Notes under the pieces: generated by a model
What the model saw: the letters and a program-made list of their open reading frames with translations, nothing else
What the model was told of the DNA's origin: nothing
Database searches by the model: none
From: an uncultured Oscillospiraceae bacterium
Lineage (GTDB): Bacteria; Bacillota; Clostridia; Oscillospirales; Oscillospiraceae
Assembly (NCBI GenBank): GCA_910585155.1
Contig: CAJUEC010000008.1
Location: forward strand, 1 to 64,000
Direction of reading: 5' to 3'
DNA: 64,000 bases
Program-made: the position numbers and the translations under genes
Shown: positions 1 through 8,704 of the stretch, in pieces
Position numbering within the stretch: position 1 is the first letter of the stretch
How the letters are laid out: every line of letters begins with the position of its first letter

Positions 1-1
1 G

Positions 2-103
2 CGGGACTTCAAGGAGCTTATCGGCCACACCCCCCTCCAGGTGGCGGTGGGCGCGGTTTTGGGCGCGTCGGTGGGCCTGGCGGGCAGCCTGATCGTATTT
101 TGA
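2..103 (+). CDS. Divergent PAP2-family protein, C-terminal end (partial)
   Basis: Only the last 33 codons are in the window. The visible residues (KELIGHTPLQV, then a Gly/Ala/Val-rich hydrophobic tail) match the C-terminal end of the divergent PAP2 / YuiD-like membrane protein family. In that family a KELLGHTP-type motif precedes the last transmembrane helix. In other Clostridia such a gene often sits upstream of dxs, and here the stop codon lies 20 bases before the dxs start, so the two are probably co-transcribed. The substrate of this family is not established. The call is limited by the short fragment. Confidence 0.6.
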   Translation, partial: RDFKELIGHTPLQVAVGAVLGASVGLAGSLIVF

Positions 104-123
104 CCCGGAAAGGAAGTGCGGCT

Positions 124-1959
124 ATGGGCCCGGAGCAGATGAATACCCTCACCGACCTCCAGGCGAAGCTGCTGTGCGACCGGCTGCGGGAGCAGATCAT
201 CGACAGCGTTTCCCGCACCGGGGGCCACCTGGCCTCCAGCCTGGGGGTGGTGGAGGCCACGGTGGCCGTCCACCGGGTGTTCGACCTGGAGACCGACCGG
301 CTGGTGTTCGACGTGGGACACCAGTGCTACGCCCACAAGATCTTGACCGGGCGGGGGGGCCAGATGGACACCCTGCGGAAGCTGGGGGGGCTGTCCGGCT
401 TCCCCAAGCCCCGGGAGCACCGGGCGGACGCCTTCATCGCGGGCCACGCCTCCAACGCGGTGTCGGTGGCGCTGGGCATGGCCCGGGCCCGCAGCGTCAG
501 CCGGGAGAACTACTGCGTCCTCGCCATGCTGGGGGACGGGGCCATGACCGGCGGGCTGGCCTACGAGGGGCTGTCCGACGCGGGACAGAGCGGGGAGCAG
601 CTGGTGGTCATCCTCAACGACAACGGGATGTCCATCACCAAAAACGTGGGCGGCATGGCCCGGCACCTGGCCCAGCAGCGGCTGAAGCCCCAGTACCTGC
701 AATTCAAAAAGGTGTACAAGCGGATCACCGGGGCCACCGCCGTGGGCCGCGGGCTGTACCGCTTCACCCACCGGGCCAAGCAGGCGGTGAAAAACGCCGT
801 CCTCCATTGCAGCATGTTCGAGGACATGGGCTTTACTTACCTGGGCCCGGTGGACGGCCACGACGTGAACTACCTCACCCGGCTGCTGCGGTACGCCAAG
901 GAGCTGCACAGCCCGGTGCTGCTCCACATCAAAACGGTGAAGGGGAAGGGGTACCTGCCCGCGGAGCGGGAGCCCAACCGCTTCCACGGGGTGGGGCCCT
1001 TCCGGGTGGAGGACGGCGCGCCGCTGAGCGCCGGGGGGGAGAGCTTCTCCTCCGTGTTTGGGGACACCCTGTGCCAGCTGGCCCGGGAGCGGGAGGACCT
1101 GTGCGCCGTCACCGCCGCCATGCCCGACGGCACGGGGCTGGTGAACTTTGCCAGGCAGTTCCCGGAGCGGTTTTTTGACGTGGGCATCGCCGAGGGCCAC
1201 GCCGTGGCCATGGCGGCGGGGATGGCCAAGCAGCGGGCCGTCCCGGTGGCGGCTATCTACTCCACCTTTTTGCAGCGGGCCTACGACATGCTCATACACG
1301 ACGTGGCCATCCAGGGGCTCCACGTGGTGCTGGGCGTGGACCGGGCGGGGCTGTCCGGCGAGGATGGGGAGACCCACCACGGCGTGTTCGACCCGGCCTA
1401 CCTCAGCTCGGTGCCCGGGATGAGGATCTACTGCCCCGCCAGTTTTGAGGAGCTGCGCGCCATGCTGCGCTACGCGGTGGAGAAGGTCCGCGGCCCGGTG
1501 GCGGTGCGCTATCCCAAGGGGGGCGAGGGGGAGTTTCGCGCCCTGTGCGGCGTGGAGGGGGCCAGCGTCATCCGCCCCGGCACAGACGTGACTGTCGCCG
1601 CCTATGGGACCATGGTCAACGAGGCGCTGGCGGCGGCGCGGCTGCTGGAGGAAAAGGGGGTGTCCGCCCAGGTGGTGAAGCTCAACAGCATCTCCCCCCT
1701 GGATGTGGACGCCGTGGCCGCCTGCGCCCGGAAAACCGGGCGGCTGGTGGTGGCGGAGGAGTGCGTGGACGCGGGCTGTGTGGGCCGGCGGGTGGCCGCC
1801 GAGCTGGCTCTGCGGGGGGTCTCCGGGGTGAAGCTGGCCCTGGTGAACCTGGGGGACCGGTTTGTGCGGCAGGGCACGGTGGCCGAGCTGCGCCAGCTGT
1901 GCGGCATCGACGGCGCTTCCATCTGCCGCCGTGCGTTGGAGGTGATGGACCGTGGCTAA
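124..1959 (+). CDS. dxs: 1-deoxy-D-xylulose-5-phosphate synthase
   Basis: Cytosolic thiamine-diphosphate enzyme that condenses pyruvate and glyceraldehyde-3-phosphate, the first step of the MEP isoprenoid pathway. The 611-residue product carries the ThDP/Mg motif LGDGAMTGG near residue 136 with NDNGMS near 165, the transketolase-type GIAEGHAVAMAAG with its catalytic Glu near 356, and a C-terminal transketolase domain. I chose the ATG at 124 because AAAGGAA (109-115) is well placed before it; an in-frame TTG at 100 overlapping the previous stop is possible but less likely. It overlaps the next gene by 8 bases, which indicates a translationally coupled operon. Confidence 0.96.
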   Translation: MGPEQMNTLTDLQAKLLCDRLREQIIDSVSRTGGHLASSLGVVEATVAVHRVFDLETDRLVFDVGHQCYAHKILTGRGGQMDTLRKLGGLSGFPKPREHRADAFIAGHASNAVSVALGMARARSVSRENYCVLAMLGDGAMTGGLAYEGLSDAGQSGEQLVVILNDNGMSITKNVGGMARHLAQQRLKPQYLQFKKVYKRITGATAVGRGLYRFTHRAKQAVKNAVLHCSMFEDMGFTYLGPVDGHDVNYLTRLLRYAKELHSPVLLHIKTVKGKGYLPAEREPNRFHGVGPFRVEDGAPLSAGGESFSSVFGDTLCQLAREREDLCAVTAAMPDGTGLVNFARQFPERFFDVGIAEGHAVAMAAGMAKQRAVPVAAIYSTFLQRAYDMLIHDVAIQGLHVVLGVDRAGLSGEDGETHHGVFDPAYLSSVPGMRIYCPASFEELRAMLRYAVEKVRGPVAVRYPKGGEGEFRALCGVEGASVIRPGTDVTVAAYGTMVNEALAAARLLEEKGVSAQVVKLNSISPLDVDAVAACARKTGRLVVAEECVDAGCVGRRVAAELALRGVSGVKLALVNLGDRFVRQGTVAELRQLCGIDGASICRRALEVMDRG

Positions 1960-2749
1960 AAAGCGTGTAGACCTGCTGCTGACGGAGCGGGGGCTGGCGG
2001 ACAGCCGGCAGAAGGCCCAGGCCCTGATCATGGCGGGCCAGGTGTACACCGGGGAGCGGCGCTGCGACAAGCCCGGCCTCACCCTGGAGGAGGAGGCCCC
2101 CCTGGAGGTCCGGGGCGGGCTGCGCTACGTCAGCCGGGGCGGGCTGAAGCTGGAGAAGGCCATGAGCTGCTTTCCTATTTCGCTGACGGGCAAGACCGCC
2201 GCCGACATCGGGGCGTCCACCGGCGGCTTCACTGACTGCATGCTGCAAAACGGCGCGAGGCGGGTGTACGCCGTGGACGTGGGCTACGGCCAGCTGGCCT
2301 GGTCCATCCGAAACGACCCCCGGGTGGTGTGCCTGGAGCGCACCAACGCCCGCTATCTCACAACAGAGCAGATCCCCGAGCCCCTAGAGTTCGCCTCCAT
2401 CGACGTGTCCTTCATCTCCCTGGGGCTGATCCTGCCCGCCCTGCGGCCCCTGATGGCCCCGGGAGGGGAGGTCGCCGCCCTGGTGAAGCCCCAGTTTGAG
2501 GCGGGGCGGGACAAGGTGGGCAAAAAGGGGGTGGTCCGGGACCGGCTGGTGCATAGGGAGGTGCTGGAGCACTTTTTAGGCCACGCGGAGCAGGCGGATT
2601 TCTCTGTGCTGGGGCTGGACTTCTCCCCCATCCGGGGGCCGGAGGGGAACATTGAATACCTGGGCTTTCTGCGCGTGGGGGCCGGGGAGCGGTTCGGCGG
2701 CGGCCTGGACGAGCTGGTGGAGCGCTCCCACCAGGCGCTGGAGGGGTGA
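1952..2749 (+). CDS. tlyA: TlyA-family rRNA methyltransferase / putative hemolysin
   Basis: 265 residues with an N-terminal S4 RNA-binding domain (KKRVDLLLTERGLADSRQKA, residues 3-22, through about 60) followed by an FtsJ-like SAM methyltransferase domain (DIGASTGGFTDCML near residue 88; SIDVSFISLG near 150). In mycobacteria TlyA 2'-O-methylates 16S and 23S rRNA; the clostridial role is inferred from family. The GTG start at 1952 overlaps the end of dxs. The dxs-tlyA-nadK-argR-recN order is a classic Firmicutes arrangement and supports the assignment. Confidence 0.92.
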   Translation: MAKKRVDLLLTERGLADSRQKAQALIMAGQVYTGERRCDKPGLTLEEEAPLEVRGGLRYVSRGGLKLEKAMSCFPISLTGKTAADIGASTGGFTDCMLQNGARRVYAVDVGYGQLAWSIRNDPRVVCLERTNARYLTTEQIPEPLEFASIDVSFISLGLILPALRPLMAPGGEVAALVKPQFEAGRDKVGKKGVVRDRLVHREVLEHFLGHAEQADFSVLGLDFSPIRGPEGNIEYLGFLRVGAGERFGGGLDELVERSHQALEG

Positions 2750-2755
2750 GGGACC

Positions 2756-3622
2756 ATGAAAATCGTACTGTGCCCCAACCCCTACCGGGACCGGGGCCTG
2801 CGGGCTGCCCAGTCCGCCCAGCGCATATTGGAAAGCGCCGGGGCGGCCACCGCCATCTGCCTGCCCTTTGACGTGGAGCCCCCCAGCCGGCTGGACCTGC
2901 CCGCCGGGGTGGGGCTGGGGCGGCTGGACCGGGAGCTGGAGGGGGCGGACGTGCTGGTGTGCTTCGGCGGGGACGGCACCATCCTCCACGCGGCCCACGA
3001 GGCCAACGCCCGGAACATCCCTGTGCTGGGGGTGAACCTGGGGAGCATCGGCTTCATGGCGGAGCTGGAGCACGGGGAGCTGTCCCTGCTGTCCCGGCTG
3101 GCCAGCGGGAAGTTCGGCATCGAGCGGCGGATGATGCTGGACGTATCCGTCCGCCGGGAGGGCCGGTGCGTGTTCGAGCAGCATGCCCTCAACGACGCGG
3201 TGCTCACCAAGGGGGCGGTGGCCCGGGTGCTGGACCTGGAGGTGACGGGGGACCGGGTGACCATCTCCTCCTTCTCCGGGGACGGGGTGGTGGTGGCCAC
3301 CCCCACCGGCTCCACCGCCTACTCCATGGCGGCGGGGGGGCCCATTGTGGAGCCCACGGCGGAGAACATCATCATCGCCCCCATCTGCGCCCACTCCCTT
3401 CACGCCAAGCCCTTTGTGCTGGGGGCCGGTCGGGCGGTGGGGGTGCGTCTGGCGCCGGGGAGCAAAAAGACCGCCTACCTGTCGGTGGACGGGGGCCGGG
3501 CCTTCCGGGTGGGGCCGGGGGACTGGGTGGAGTGCCGCCGCTCCCGGAGGACCACCCAGATGGTGAAGCTCACCGGCCGGAGCTTCTACGAGCGGATCAA
3601 TCAAAAGCTGGGAAAGGCGTGA
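2756..3622 (+). CDS. nadK: NAD kinase
   Basis: Phosphorylates NAD+ to NADP+ in the cytosol. The 288-residue protein has the diagnostic GGDGT motif (residues 71-75), the conserved LGVNLGSIGFM strand-loop that follows it, NDAV near residue 145 and TPTGSTAYSMAAGGP near 181, which together form the nucleotide site. Length is normal for the family. The gene starts six bases after tlyA and its stop codon overlaps the argR GTG start (GTGA), so it belongs to the dxs-recN operon. Confidence 0.96.
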   Translation: MKIVLCPNPYRDRGLRAAQSAQRILESAGAATAICLPFDVEPPSRLDLPAGVGLGRLDRELEGADVLVCFGGDGTILHAAHEANARNIPVLGVNLGSIGFMAELEHGELSLLSRLASGKFGIERRMMLDVSVRREGRCVFEQHALNDAVLTKGAVARVLDLEVTGDRVTISSFSGDGVVVATPTGSTAYSMAAGGPIVEPTAENIIIAPICAHSLHAKPFVLGAGRAVGVRLAPGSKKTAYLSVDGGRAFRVGPGDWVECRRSRRTTQMVKLTGRSFYERINQKLGKA

Positions 3623-4086
3623 ACGACTTGAAGGCCAAACGACAATCGGAGATTCTGCGCATCATCGGCGAGGGGGACATCGAGACCCAGGAGCAGATGC
3701 TGGACCATCTGCGCAGGTGCGGCATCCGGGCCACCCAGGCCACCATTTCCCGGGACATCAAGGAGCTGAACCTGGTCAAGCAGCCGGGGGCGGGGGGCAG
3801 CTACCGCTATGTGGTGTCCGCCGCCCGGCCCGCCCGGCGGGCGCTGGAGGGCAGGCTCCAGAACATTTTCAAGGAGGGGGTCACCTCCTGCGACGTGGCC
3901 CAGAACATCGTGGTGGTCAAGACCATGCCCGGTCTGGCCCCGGCCGCCGGGGCGGCGCTGGACGGCATGGCGCTGGAGGGGCTGGTGGGCTCGCTGGCGG
4001 GGGATGACACCGTCATCCTCATCATGCGCACCGGCCAGGTGGCGGAGGAGCTGGCCCGGGAGATTGAATCCATGCTGGAGGGGTGA
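3619..4086 (+). CDS. argR: Arginine repressor ArgR/AhrC
   Basis: 155-residue transcription factor. The N-terminal winged helix contains the signature QATISRDIKELNLVK that recognises ARG boxes; the C-terminal domain has the GDDTVILIMRT segment typical of the arginine-binding, hexamer-forming half. In Firmicutes it represses arginine biosynthesis and activates catabolism when arginine is abundant. GTG at 3619 overlaps the nadK stop; TTG at 3628 has better spacing from GGAAAGG (3611-3617) and would remove three residues. No arginine genes are nearby, so regulation is presumably in trans. Confidence 0.94.
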   Translation: MNDLKAKRQSEILRIIGEGDIETQEQMLDHLRRCGIRATQATISRDIKELNLVKQPGAGGSYRYVVSAARPARRALEGRLQNIFKEGVTSCDVAQNIVVVKTMPGLAPAAGAALDGMALEGLVGSLAGDDTVILIMRTGQVAEELAREIESMLEG

Positions 4087-4092
4087 GGGAGT

Positions 4093-5793
4093 ATGCTCAG
4101 CTTGCTGCACATCGAGAACATCGCGGTGATCTCCCAGGCGGACATCACCTTTGACCAGGGGTTCAACGTTCTCACCGGTGAGACCGGCGCGGGCAAATCC
4201 ATTGTCATCGACTCCATCGGGGCCATCATGGGGGAGCGCACCAGCCGGGACCTGATCCGCACCGGGGCCAAGACCGCCCGGGTGTCCGCCCTGTTCCGGG
4301 ACCTGCCCCCCCTGCCCTGGTTCCAGGAGCAGGGCACCGGCCCCGACGAGAACGGGGAGCTGCTTATTGAGCGGTCCATCCAGGCCGACGGCAAGAACGC
4401 CTGCCGGGTGAACGGCCGGCCCCTGCTGGTCACCCAGCTGCGGGAGCTGGGCCAGCAGCTGGTGAACGTCCACGGCCAGCACGACGGCCAGCAGCTGCTG
4501 GACGAGGAGTGCCACCTAGGCTATCTGGACAGCTTTGCGGGCACGGGGGAGAGCCTGTCCGCCTTTGCCGCGGCCTACGCCCAGGTCCGGGACCTGCGCC
4601 GGGAGCAGGAGCAGCTCCAGATGGACGAGGGGGAGAAGGCCCGGCGGATGGACACCCTGACCTACCAGATCGAGGAGCTGGAGGGCGCCCGGCTGAGGCA
4701 GGGGGAGGACGAGGAGCTCAGCCAGCGCCGGGAGGTGCTGCACAACGCCGAGCGGCTCACCGACGCGGTGGACGGGGCCTGGCAGGCCCTCACCGGCGGG
4801 GAGGACGGCGAGGGGGCGGTGTCCCTGCTGATGGAGGCGGAGAACCGCCTGGCCCAGGGGGGGCGGTACAGCGGCGAGCTCCAGGCGCTGTCGGAGAAGG
4901 CGGGGCAGCTGCGCTGCGACGCCGACGATCTGGCGGAGCTGGTCCGGGACCTGCGGGGCACGCTGGACTTCTACCCCGGGGAGCTGGATGAGATTGAGGA
5001 GCGGCTGGACCGGCTGTACCGGCTGAAGAAAAAGTACGGCGGCACGGTGGCGGAGATGCTGGCCTACCTGGACAGGTGCCGGGAGGAGCTGGACGCCATC
5101 CAGTTCTCCGAGGAGCGCGCCGCCCGGCTGGAGAAAGAGGTGGGCAAGGCGCTGGCCCAGGCGGTGAAGCTGGGGGAGCAGCTGTCCGCCCGCCGCCGCC
5201 GCGGGGCGGAGGAGCTGGCCAAACGCATACAGTCGGAGCTGAAGCAGCTGGACATGCCCAAGGTCCGCTTCCAGGTGGAGTTCGCCCCCAAGGACGCCCC
5301 CGACGGCATGGACGCCACCGGTATGGACACGGTGCGCTTTCTCATGTCCGCCAACCTGGGGGAGGCGCTGAAGCCCATCAACAAGATTGCCTCCGGCGGC
5401 GAGCTGTCCCGGATCATGCTGGCGCTGAAAAACGTGCTGGCGGAGACGGAGCAGGTGGCCACCCTCATCTTTGACGAGGTGGACACCGGTGTGTCCGGCC
5501 GGGCGGCGGTGAAGGTGGCCCAAAAGCTGTTCCAGGTGTCCCAGGGGCGGCAGGTGCTGTGCGTCACCCACCTGCCCCAGATCGCCGCCATGGGGGACGT
5601 CCACTTCTCCGTGGAGAAGGGGGAGGCGGATGGGCGCACCTTTACCCGGGTGGAGCGGCTGGACCGCCCCCAGCGCCGGGAGGAGCTGGCCCGCCTCAGC
5701 GGCGGCCAGGCCACCGCGGTGATGCTGGAGGGGGCGGAGGAGCTGCTGGCCACGGCGGAACAATACAAGACGGGAGCAAAAAAGAAACCATGA
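4093..5793 (+). CDS. recN: DNA repair protein RecN
   Basis: SMC-like ATPase that acts early in double-strand break repair, holding DNA ends and aiding RecA loading. The 566-residue protein has an N-terminal Walker A (GETGAGKS, residues 29-36), the HGQHDGQQLL segment typical of RecN, a coiled-coil middle rich in Glu/Arg/Leu, the ABC signature region (ASGGELSRIMLALK), and Walker B with IFDEVDTGVSG near residue 460. The length is full. Six bases separate it from argR, and its stop overlaps the following start (ATGA), continuing the operon. Confidence 0.96.
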   Translation: MLSLLHIENIAVISQADITFDQGFNVLTGETGAGKSIVIDSIGAIMGERTSRDLIRTGAKTARVSALFRDLPPLPWFQEQGTGPDENGELLIERSIQADGKNACRVNGRPLLVTQLRELGQQLVNVHGQHDGQQLLDEECHLGYLDSFAGTGESLSAFAAAYAQVRDLRREQEQLQMDEGEKARRMDTLTYQIEELEGARLRQGEDEELSQRREVLHNAERLTDAVDGAWQALTGGEDGEGAVSLLMEAENRLAQGGRYSGELQALSEKAGQLRCDADDLAELVRDLRGTLDFYPGELDEIEERLDRLYRLKKKYGGTVAEMLAYLDRCREELDAIQFSEERAARLEKEVGKALAQAVKLGEQLSARRRRGAEELAKRIQSELKQLDMPKVRFQVEFAPKDAPDGMDATGMDTVRFLMSANLGEALKPINKIASGGELSRIMLALKNVLAETEQVATLIFDEVDTGVSGRAAVKVAQKLFQVSQGRQVLCVTHLPQIAAMGDVHFSVEKGEADGRTFTRVERLDRPQRREELARLSGGQATAVMLEGAEELLATAEQYKTGAKKKP

Positions 5794-6581
5794 TCAAAGC
5801 CATATTTTTCGATGTAGATGGGACGCTGGTCTCCTTTGCGCAAAAGTTTCTGCCCGACCAGCTGCTGGCCGACCTGCCCGCCCTGCGGGAGCGGGGGATC
5901 AAAATAATGATCAGCACGGGCCGGGCCCTGCAGGACCTGGAGAACACCGGGATGCTCCGGGGGGTGGAGTTTGACGGCTATGTGACCCTCAACGGCCAGT
6001 ACTGCTGCGACGCGGACGGCACGGCCTACCGGGACGCCCCCATCTGCCTGGAGGACCTGCGGGGGGCCTATGAGGTGCTCAAGGCCAACCCGCAGCTCCC
6101 CGCCCTGATGGAGGGCAGCGGGGAGAGCTATCTCACCCAGATCAACGACCGGGTGCGGGAGGTGTACGAATTCCTGCACACCCAGCTCTACCCGGTGCGG
6201 GACCCGGCGTGGCTGCTGGAGGGGAAGGTGTACCAGTTCGTCCCCCTGGTCACCCCGGAGGAGGAGGAGCTGTTTTTGGCCGCCATGCCCCACTGCGTGC
6301 GCACCCGCTGGCACAGCGAGGGCATCGACATCGTGCCCCGGGACGGCGGCAAGGGGGTGGGCGTCCGGGCGGCCATGGAGCGGTACGGCCTGGCCCGGGA
6401 GGAGGTCATGGCCTTTGGCGACGGGGACAACGACGCGGGGATGCTGGAGCTGGCCGGCGTCGGCGTGGCCATGGGCAACGGCTCGGAGCGCATCAAGGCC
6501 ATGGCCCACTATGTCACCGACACGGTGGAAAATGGGGGCATTGCCAAGGCCCTGCGGCATTTCGGCCTGCTGCCGGAATAA
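5790..6581 (+). CDS. HAD-superfamily phosphatase, Cof/YbiV type
   Basis: 263 residues. HAD motif I is FFDVDGTLVS (residues 6-15), motif II is ISTGR near 44, and the C-terminal FGDGDNDAGMLELAG supplies motifs III/IV. The large middle cap domain and the GDGDND motif place it in the Cof-type (IIB) group, which dephosphorylates sugar phosphates and similar metabolites; the substrate cannot be told from sequence. The ATG at 5790 overlaps the recN stop. It is the last gene of the operon; a new promoter follows directly. Confidence 0.9.
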   Translation: MIKAIFFDVDGTLVSFAQKFLPDQLLADLPALRERGIKIMISTGRALQDLENTGMLRGVEFDGYVTLNGQYCCDADGTAYRDAPICLEDLRGAYEVLKANPQLPALMEGSGESYLTQINDRVREVYEFLHTQLYPVRDPAWLLEGKVYQFVPLVTPEEEELFLAAMPHCVRTRWHSEGIDIVPRDGGKGVGVRAAMERYGLAREEVMAFGDGDNDAGMLELAGVGVAMGNGSERIKAMAHYVTDTVENGGIAKALRHFGLLPE

Positions 6582-6587
6582 AATGAT

Positions 6588-6616
6588 TTGACAAAGTGTG
6601 CGCAGTGTGATATCAT
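6588..6616 (+). promoter_or_regulatory. Promoter of the tyrosine T-box leader
   Basis: A near-consensus sigma-A promoter: TTGACA at 6588-6593, a 17-base spacer and TATCAT at 6611-6616. Transcription would start near 6623, just before the T-box leader. Confidence 0.85.
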
Positions 6617-6622
6617 CCTGTC

Positions 6623-6881
6623 AATACGTGGATGAGGATTAGTAACCGCCGTTTTCCTGCCCAGAGAGCCCCCGGTTTGGTGGAAGGGGGAGAGGGAACG
6701 GCGGCGAATACCCCTCGGAGCGGCCGCCTGAACGGGATTTCCCCCAGTAGGGCCGGACGGGTGCGCCCGGTACAGCGCCGGGGTCCTGCTGGGGACCCCC
6801 CGAGGCCGTTTTTGTGAGAAGGCGGCAAAACAGAGGTGGTACCGCGAGCTTTCGCCCTCTGTCCCAAAGGGACAGGGGGTG
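6623..6881 (+). promoter_or_regulatory. T-box riboswitch, tyrosine specifier (UAC)
   Basis: The leader holds an AGTA element near 6650, the specifier TAC at 6709-6711 after GAA, and the T-box core AGAGGTGGTACCGCG at 6832-6846. The antiterminator pairs CAGAGG (6831-6836) with CCTCTG (6856-6861). The competing stem pairs 6855-6865 with 6869-6879 around an AAA loop, 11 pairs including one G-U. A Tyr specifier fits tyrS downstream. Only four T residues follow the competing stem, and its 3' arm contains the Shine-Dalgarno of the next gene, so control may be partly translational. Uncharged tRNA-Tyr is expected to raise expression. Confidence 0.9.
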
Positions 6882-6887
6882 ATTTTG

Positions 6888-7355
6888 ATGAAGGGCAAAA
6901 TACAGTTGGAAAGGGTTCTACAGGAAGATGCGGAACAGCTTTGGCGTATGCAGCGGCTGGCTTTTTCGGAGCTCTTGGCAAGGTATCAGGACAGGGAGAC
7001 CAATCCGGCCTGTGAAACGCTGGAACGCGTGCTGGAAAAGGTGTCACAGGCGGACTCCTTCTTTTACTGGATCAAATGGGGAGAAGAGCCAGTTGGAGGT
7101 ATTCGAATCGTTGCTCGGGAGAATGAAAGCAAACGAATTTCTCCGCTGTTTGTTCTGCCGGAATACCGCAATCAGGGAATCGCTCAGCAGGCGATCAAGC
7201 TGGCAGAGGGGCTGTACGGGGGCGAAAACTGGGAACTGGATACGATCCTGCAAGAAAAGGGGAACTGCCATCTGTATGAAAAGGTGGGCTACCGCCCAAC
7301 TGGGGAGACGCGGGAGATCAATCATAAAATGACATTGATATATTATATAAAATAA
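6888..7355 (+). CDS. GNAT-family N-acetyltransferase under Tyr T-box control
   Basis: 155 residues. The acetyl-CoA binding motif is seen as PLFVLPEYRNQGIAQQAI (Q/RxxGxG/A type), followed by a C-terminal GYRPTGETREI strand. The substrate is unknown. Start: ATG at 6888 follows GGGGGTG (6875-6881) at good spacing; GTG 6879 and TTG 6885 are in frame but lie within or beside the leader stem. The gene sits between the T-box and tyrS, with 12 bases to tyrS, so it should respond to tyrosyl-tRNA charging. Its base composition is noticeably more AT-rich than recN or tyrS, suggesting later insertion into the tyrS transcription unit. Confidence 0.88.
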   Translation: MKGKIQLERVLQEDAEQLWRMQRLAFSELLARYQDRETNPACETLERVLEKVSQADSFFYWIKWGEEPVGGIRIVARENESKRISPLFVLPEYRNQGIAQQAIKLAEGLYGGENWELDTILQEKGNCHLYEKVGYRPTGETREINHKMTLIYYIK

Positions 7356-7367
7356 AGGAGAAAAACC

Positions 7368-8600
7368 ATGACAATTTACGACGAACTCGTGGCCCGGGGC
7401 CTGGTGGCCCAGGTCACCAGCGAGGACGAGATCAAGGACCTCATCAACAACGGCAAGGCCACCTTCTATATCGGCTACGACTGCACGGCGGACAGCCTGA
7501 CGGCGGGGCACTTCGTCACCCTCACCCTGATGAAGCGGCTTCAGCAGGCGGGGAACAAGCCCATCGCCCTCATCGGCGGCGGCACCACCACCATCGGCGA
7601 CCCCTCGGGGCGCACCGACATGCGCAAGATGCTGAGCCGGGAGGATATCGACCACAACGCCCAGTGCTTCAAGCGCCAGATGGAGTGGTTCATCGACTTC
7701 GGCGACGGCCCCGGTCAGGCCATGATGCTGAACAACGCCGACTGGCTGCTGGATCTCAACTATGTGGACCTGCTCCGGGAGGTGGGGGCCTGCTTCTCGG
7801 TGAACAACATGCTCCGGGCGGACTGCTACAAGCAGCGGATGGAAAAGGGCCTGTCCTTCCTGGAGTTCAACTATATGATTATGCAGTCCTACGACTTCTA
7901 CCACATGTTCCAGACGGTGGGCTGCAACCTCCAGTGCGGCGGCAACGACCAGTGGAGCAATATGCTGGGGGGCACCGAGCTCATCCGCCGGAAGCTGGGC
8001 AAGGACTCCCACTGCATGACCATCAACCTGCTCACCGACTCCCAGGGGAACAAGATGGGCAAGACCGCCGGCAACGCGGTGTGGCTGGACCCCAACAAGA
8101 CCAGCCCCTACGACTTCTACCAGTACTGGCGGAACGTGGGGGACGCGGACGTGATGAAGTGCATCCGCTGGCTCACCTTCCTGCCCCTGGAGCAGATCGA
8201 CGAGATGGACCAGTGGAAGGACGCCCAGCTCAACCGGGCCAAGGAGATTCTGGCCTGGGAGCTGACCAGCATGGTCCACGGCCAGGAGGAGGCGGACAAG
8301 GCCCAGGCCGCCGCCCGGGCCCTATTCTCCACCGGCGGGGACGCGGCCAATATGCCCTCCACCGCCCTGACCGACGCCGATTTTACCGACGGGGCCATCG
8401 GGGCGCTGACCCTGCTGGTGAAGTGCGGGCTGGCCGCCTCCAACGGCGAGGCCCGGCGGCTGATCCAGCAGGGGGGCGTGATGGTGGCCGACGAGAAGGT
8501 GACCGATCCCGCCGCCCAGTTCCCGAAAGAGAAGTTCGCCGGGGAGGGCGTCATTGTCAAAAAGGGCAAGAAGGGGTTCCAGCGGGTTGCGCTTTCTTGA
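7368..8600 (+). CDS. tyrS: Tyrosyl-tRNA synthetase
   Basis: Charges tRNA-Tyr. 410 residues, class I fold. The HIGH-like motif appears as SLTAGH (residues 44-48 region) after GYDCTADS; the KMSKS loop appears as KMGKT near residue 228; GGNDQWSN near 185 is the tyrosine/ATP pocket segment typical of TyrRS. A C-terminal S4 domain (about 345-405) contains KCGLAASNGEARRLIQQGGV. It follows the Tyr T-box and the GNAT gene. It is preceded by AAAGGAG and ends shortly before a strong terminator. Confidence 0.97.
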   Translation: MTIYDELVARGLVAQVTSEDEIKDLINNGKATFYIGYDCTADSLTAGHFVTLTLMKRLQQAGNKPIALIGGGTTTIGDPSGRTDMRKMLSREDIDHNAQCFKRQMEWFIDFGDGPGQAMMLNNADWLLDLNYVDLLREVGACFSVNNMLRADCYKQRMEKGLSFLEFNYMIMQSYDFYHMFQTVGCNLQCGGNDQWSNMLGGTELIRRKLGKDSHCMTINLLTDSQGNKMGKTAGNAVWLDPNKTSPYDFYQYWRNVGDADVMKCIRWLTFLPLEQIDEMDQWKDAQLNRAKEILAWELTSMVHGQEEADKAQAAARALFSTGGDAANMPSTALTDADFTDGAIGALTLLVKCGLAASNGEARRLIQQGGVMVADEKVTDPAAQFPKEKFAGEGVIVKKGKKGFQRVALS

Positions 8601-8660
8601 GAAAACGGGAACCCCTCTGGGGTACACCCGCTGAGAGCCTTTGCCAAGGATAAATTTCAG

Positions 8661-8704
8661 ACGCAGGCCATTTGTCGTGATATGGACAAATGGCCTGCGT
8701 TTTA
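8661..8704 (+). terminator. Rho-independent terminator after tyrS
   Basis: A perfect 16-base inverted repeat, 8661-8676 with 8685-8700, around an 8-base loop and followed by TTT. It closes the T-box/GNAT/tyrS unit. Confidence 0.85.

Noticed and set aside
100..123. Upstream TTG start of dxs at 100
   Set aside because: It would use no ribosome site; AAAGGAA is placed correctly for ATG 124.
8601..8660. TPP-riboswitch-like words (CGCTGAGAG and GGATAA) after tyrS
   Set aside because: The conserved CTGATC and the closing helices are absent, no thiamine gene follows, and the stretch ends in the tyrS terminator.
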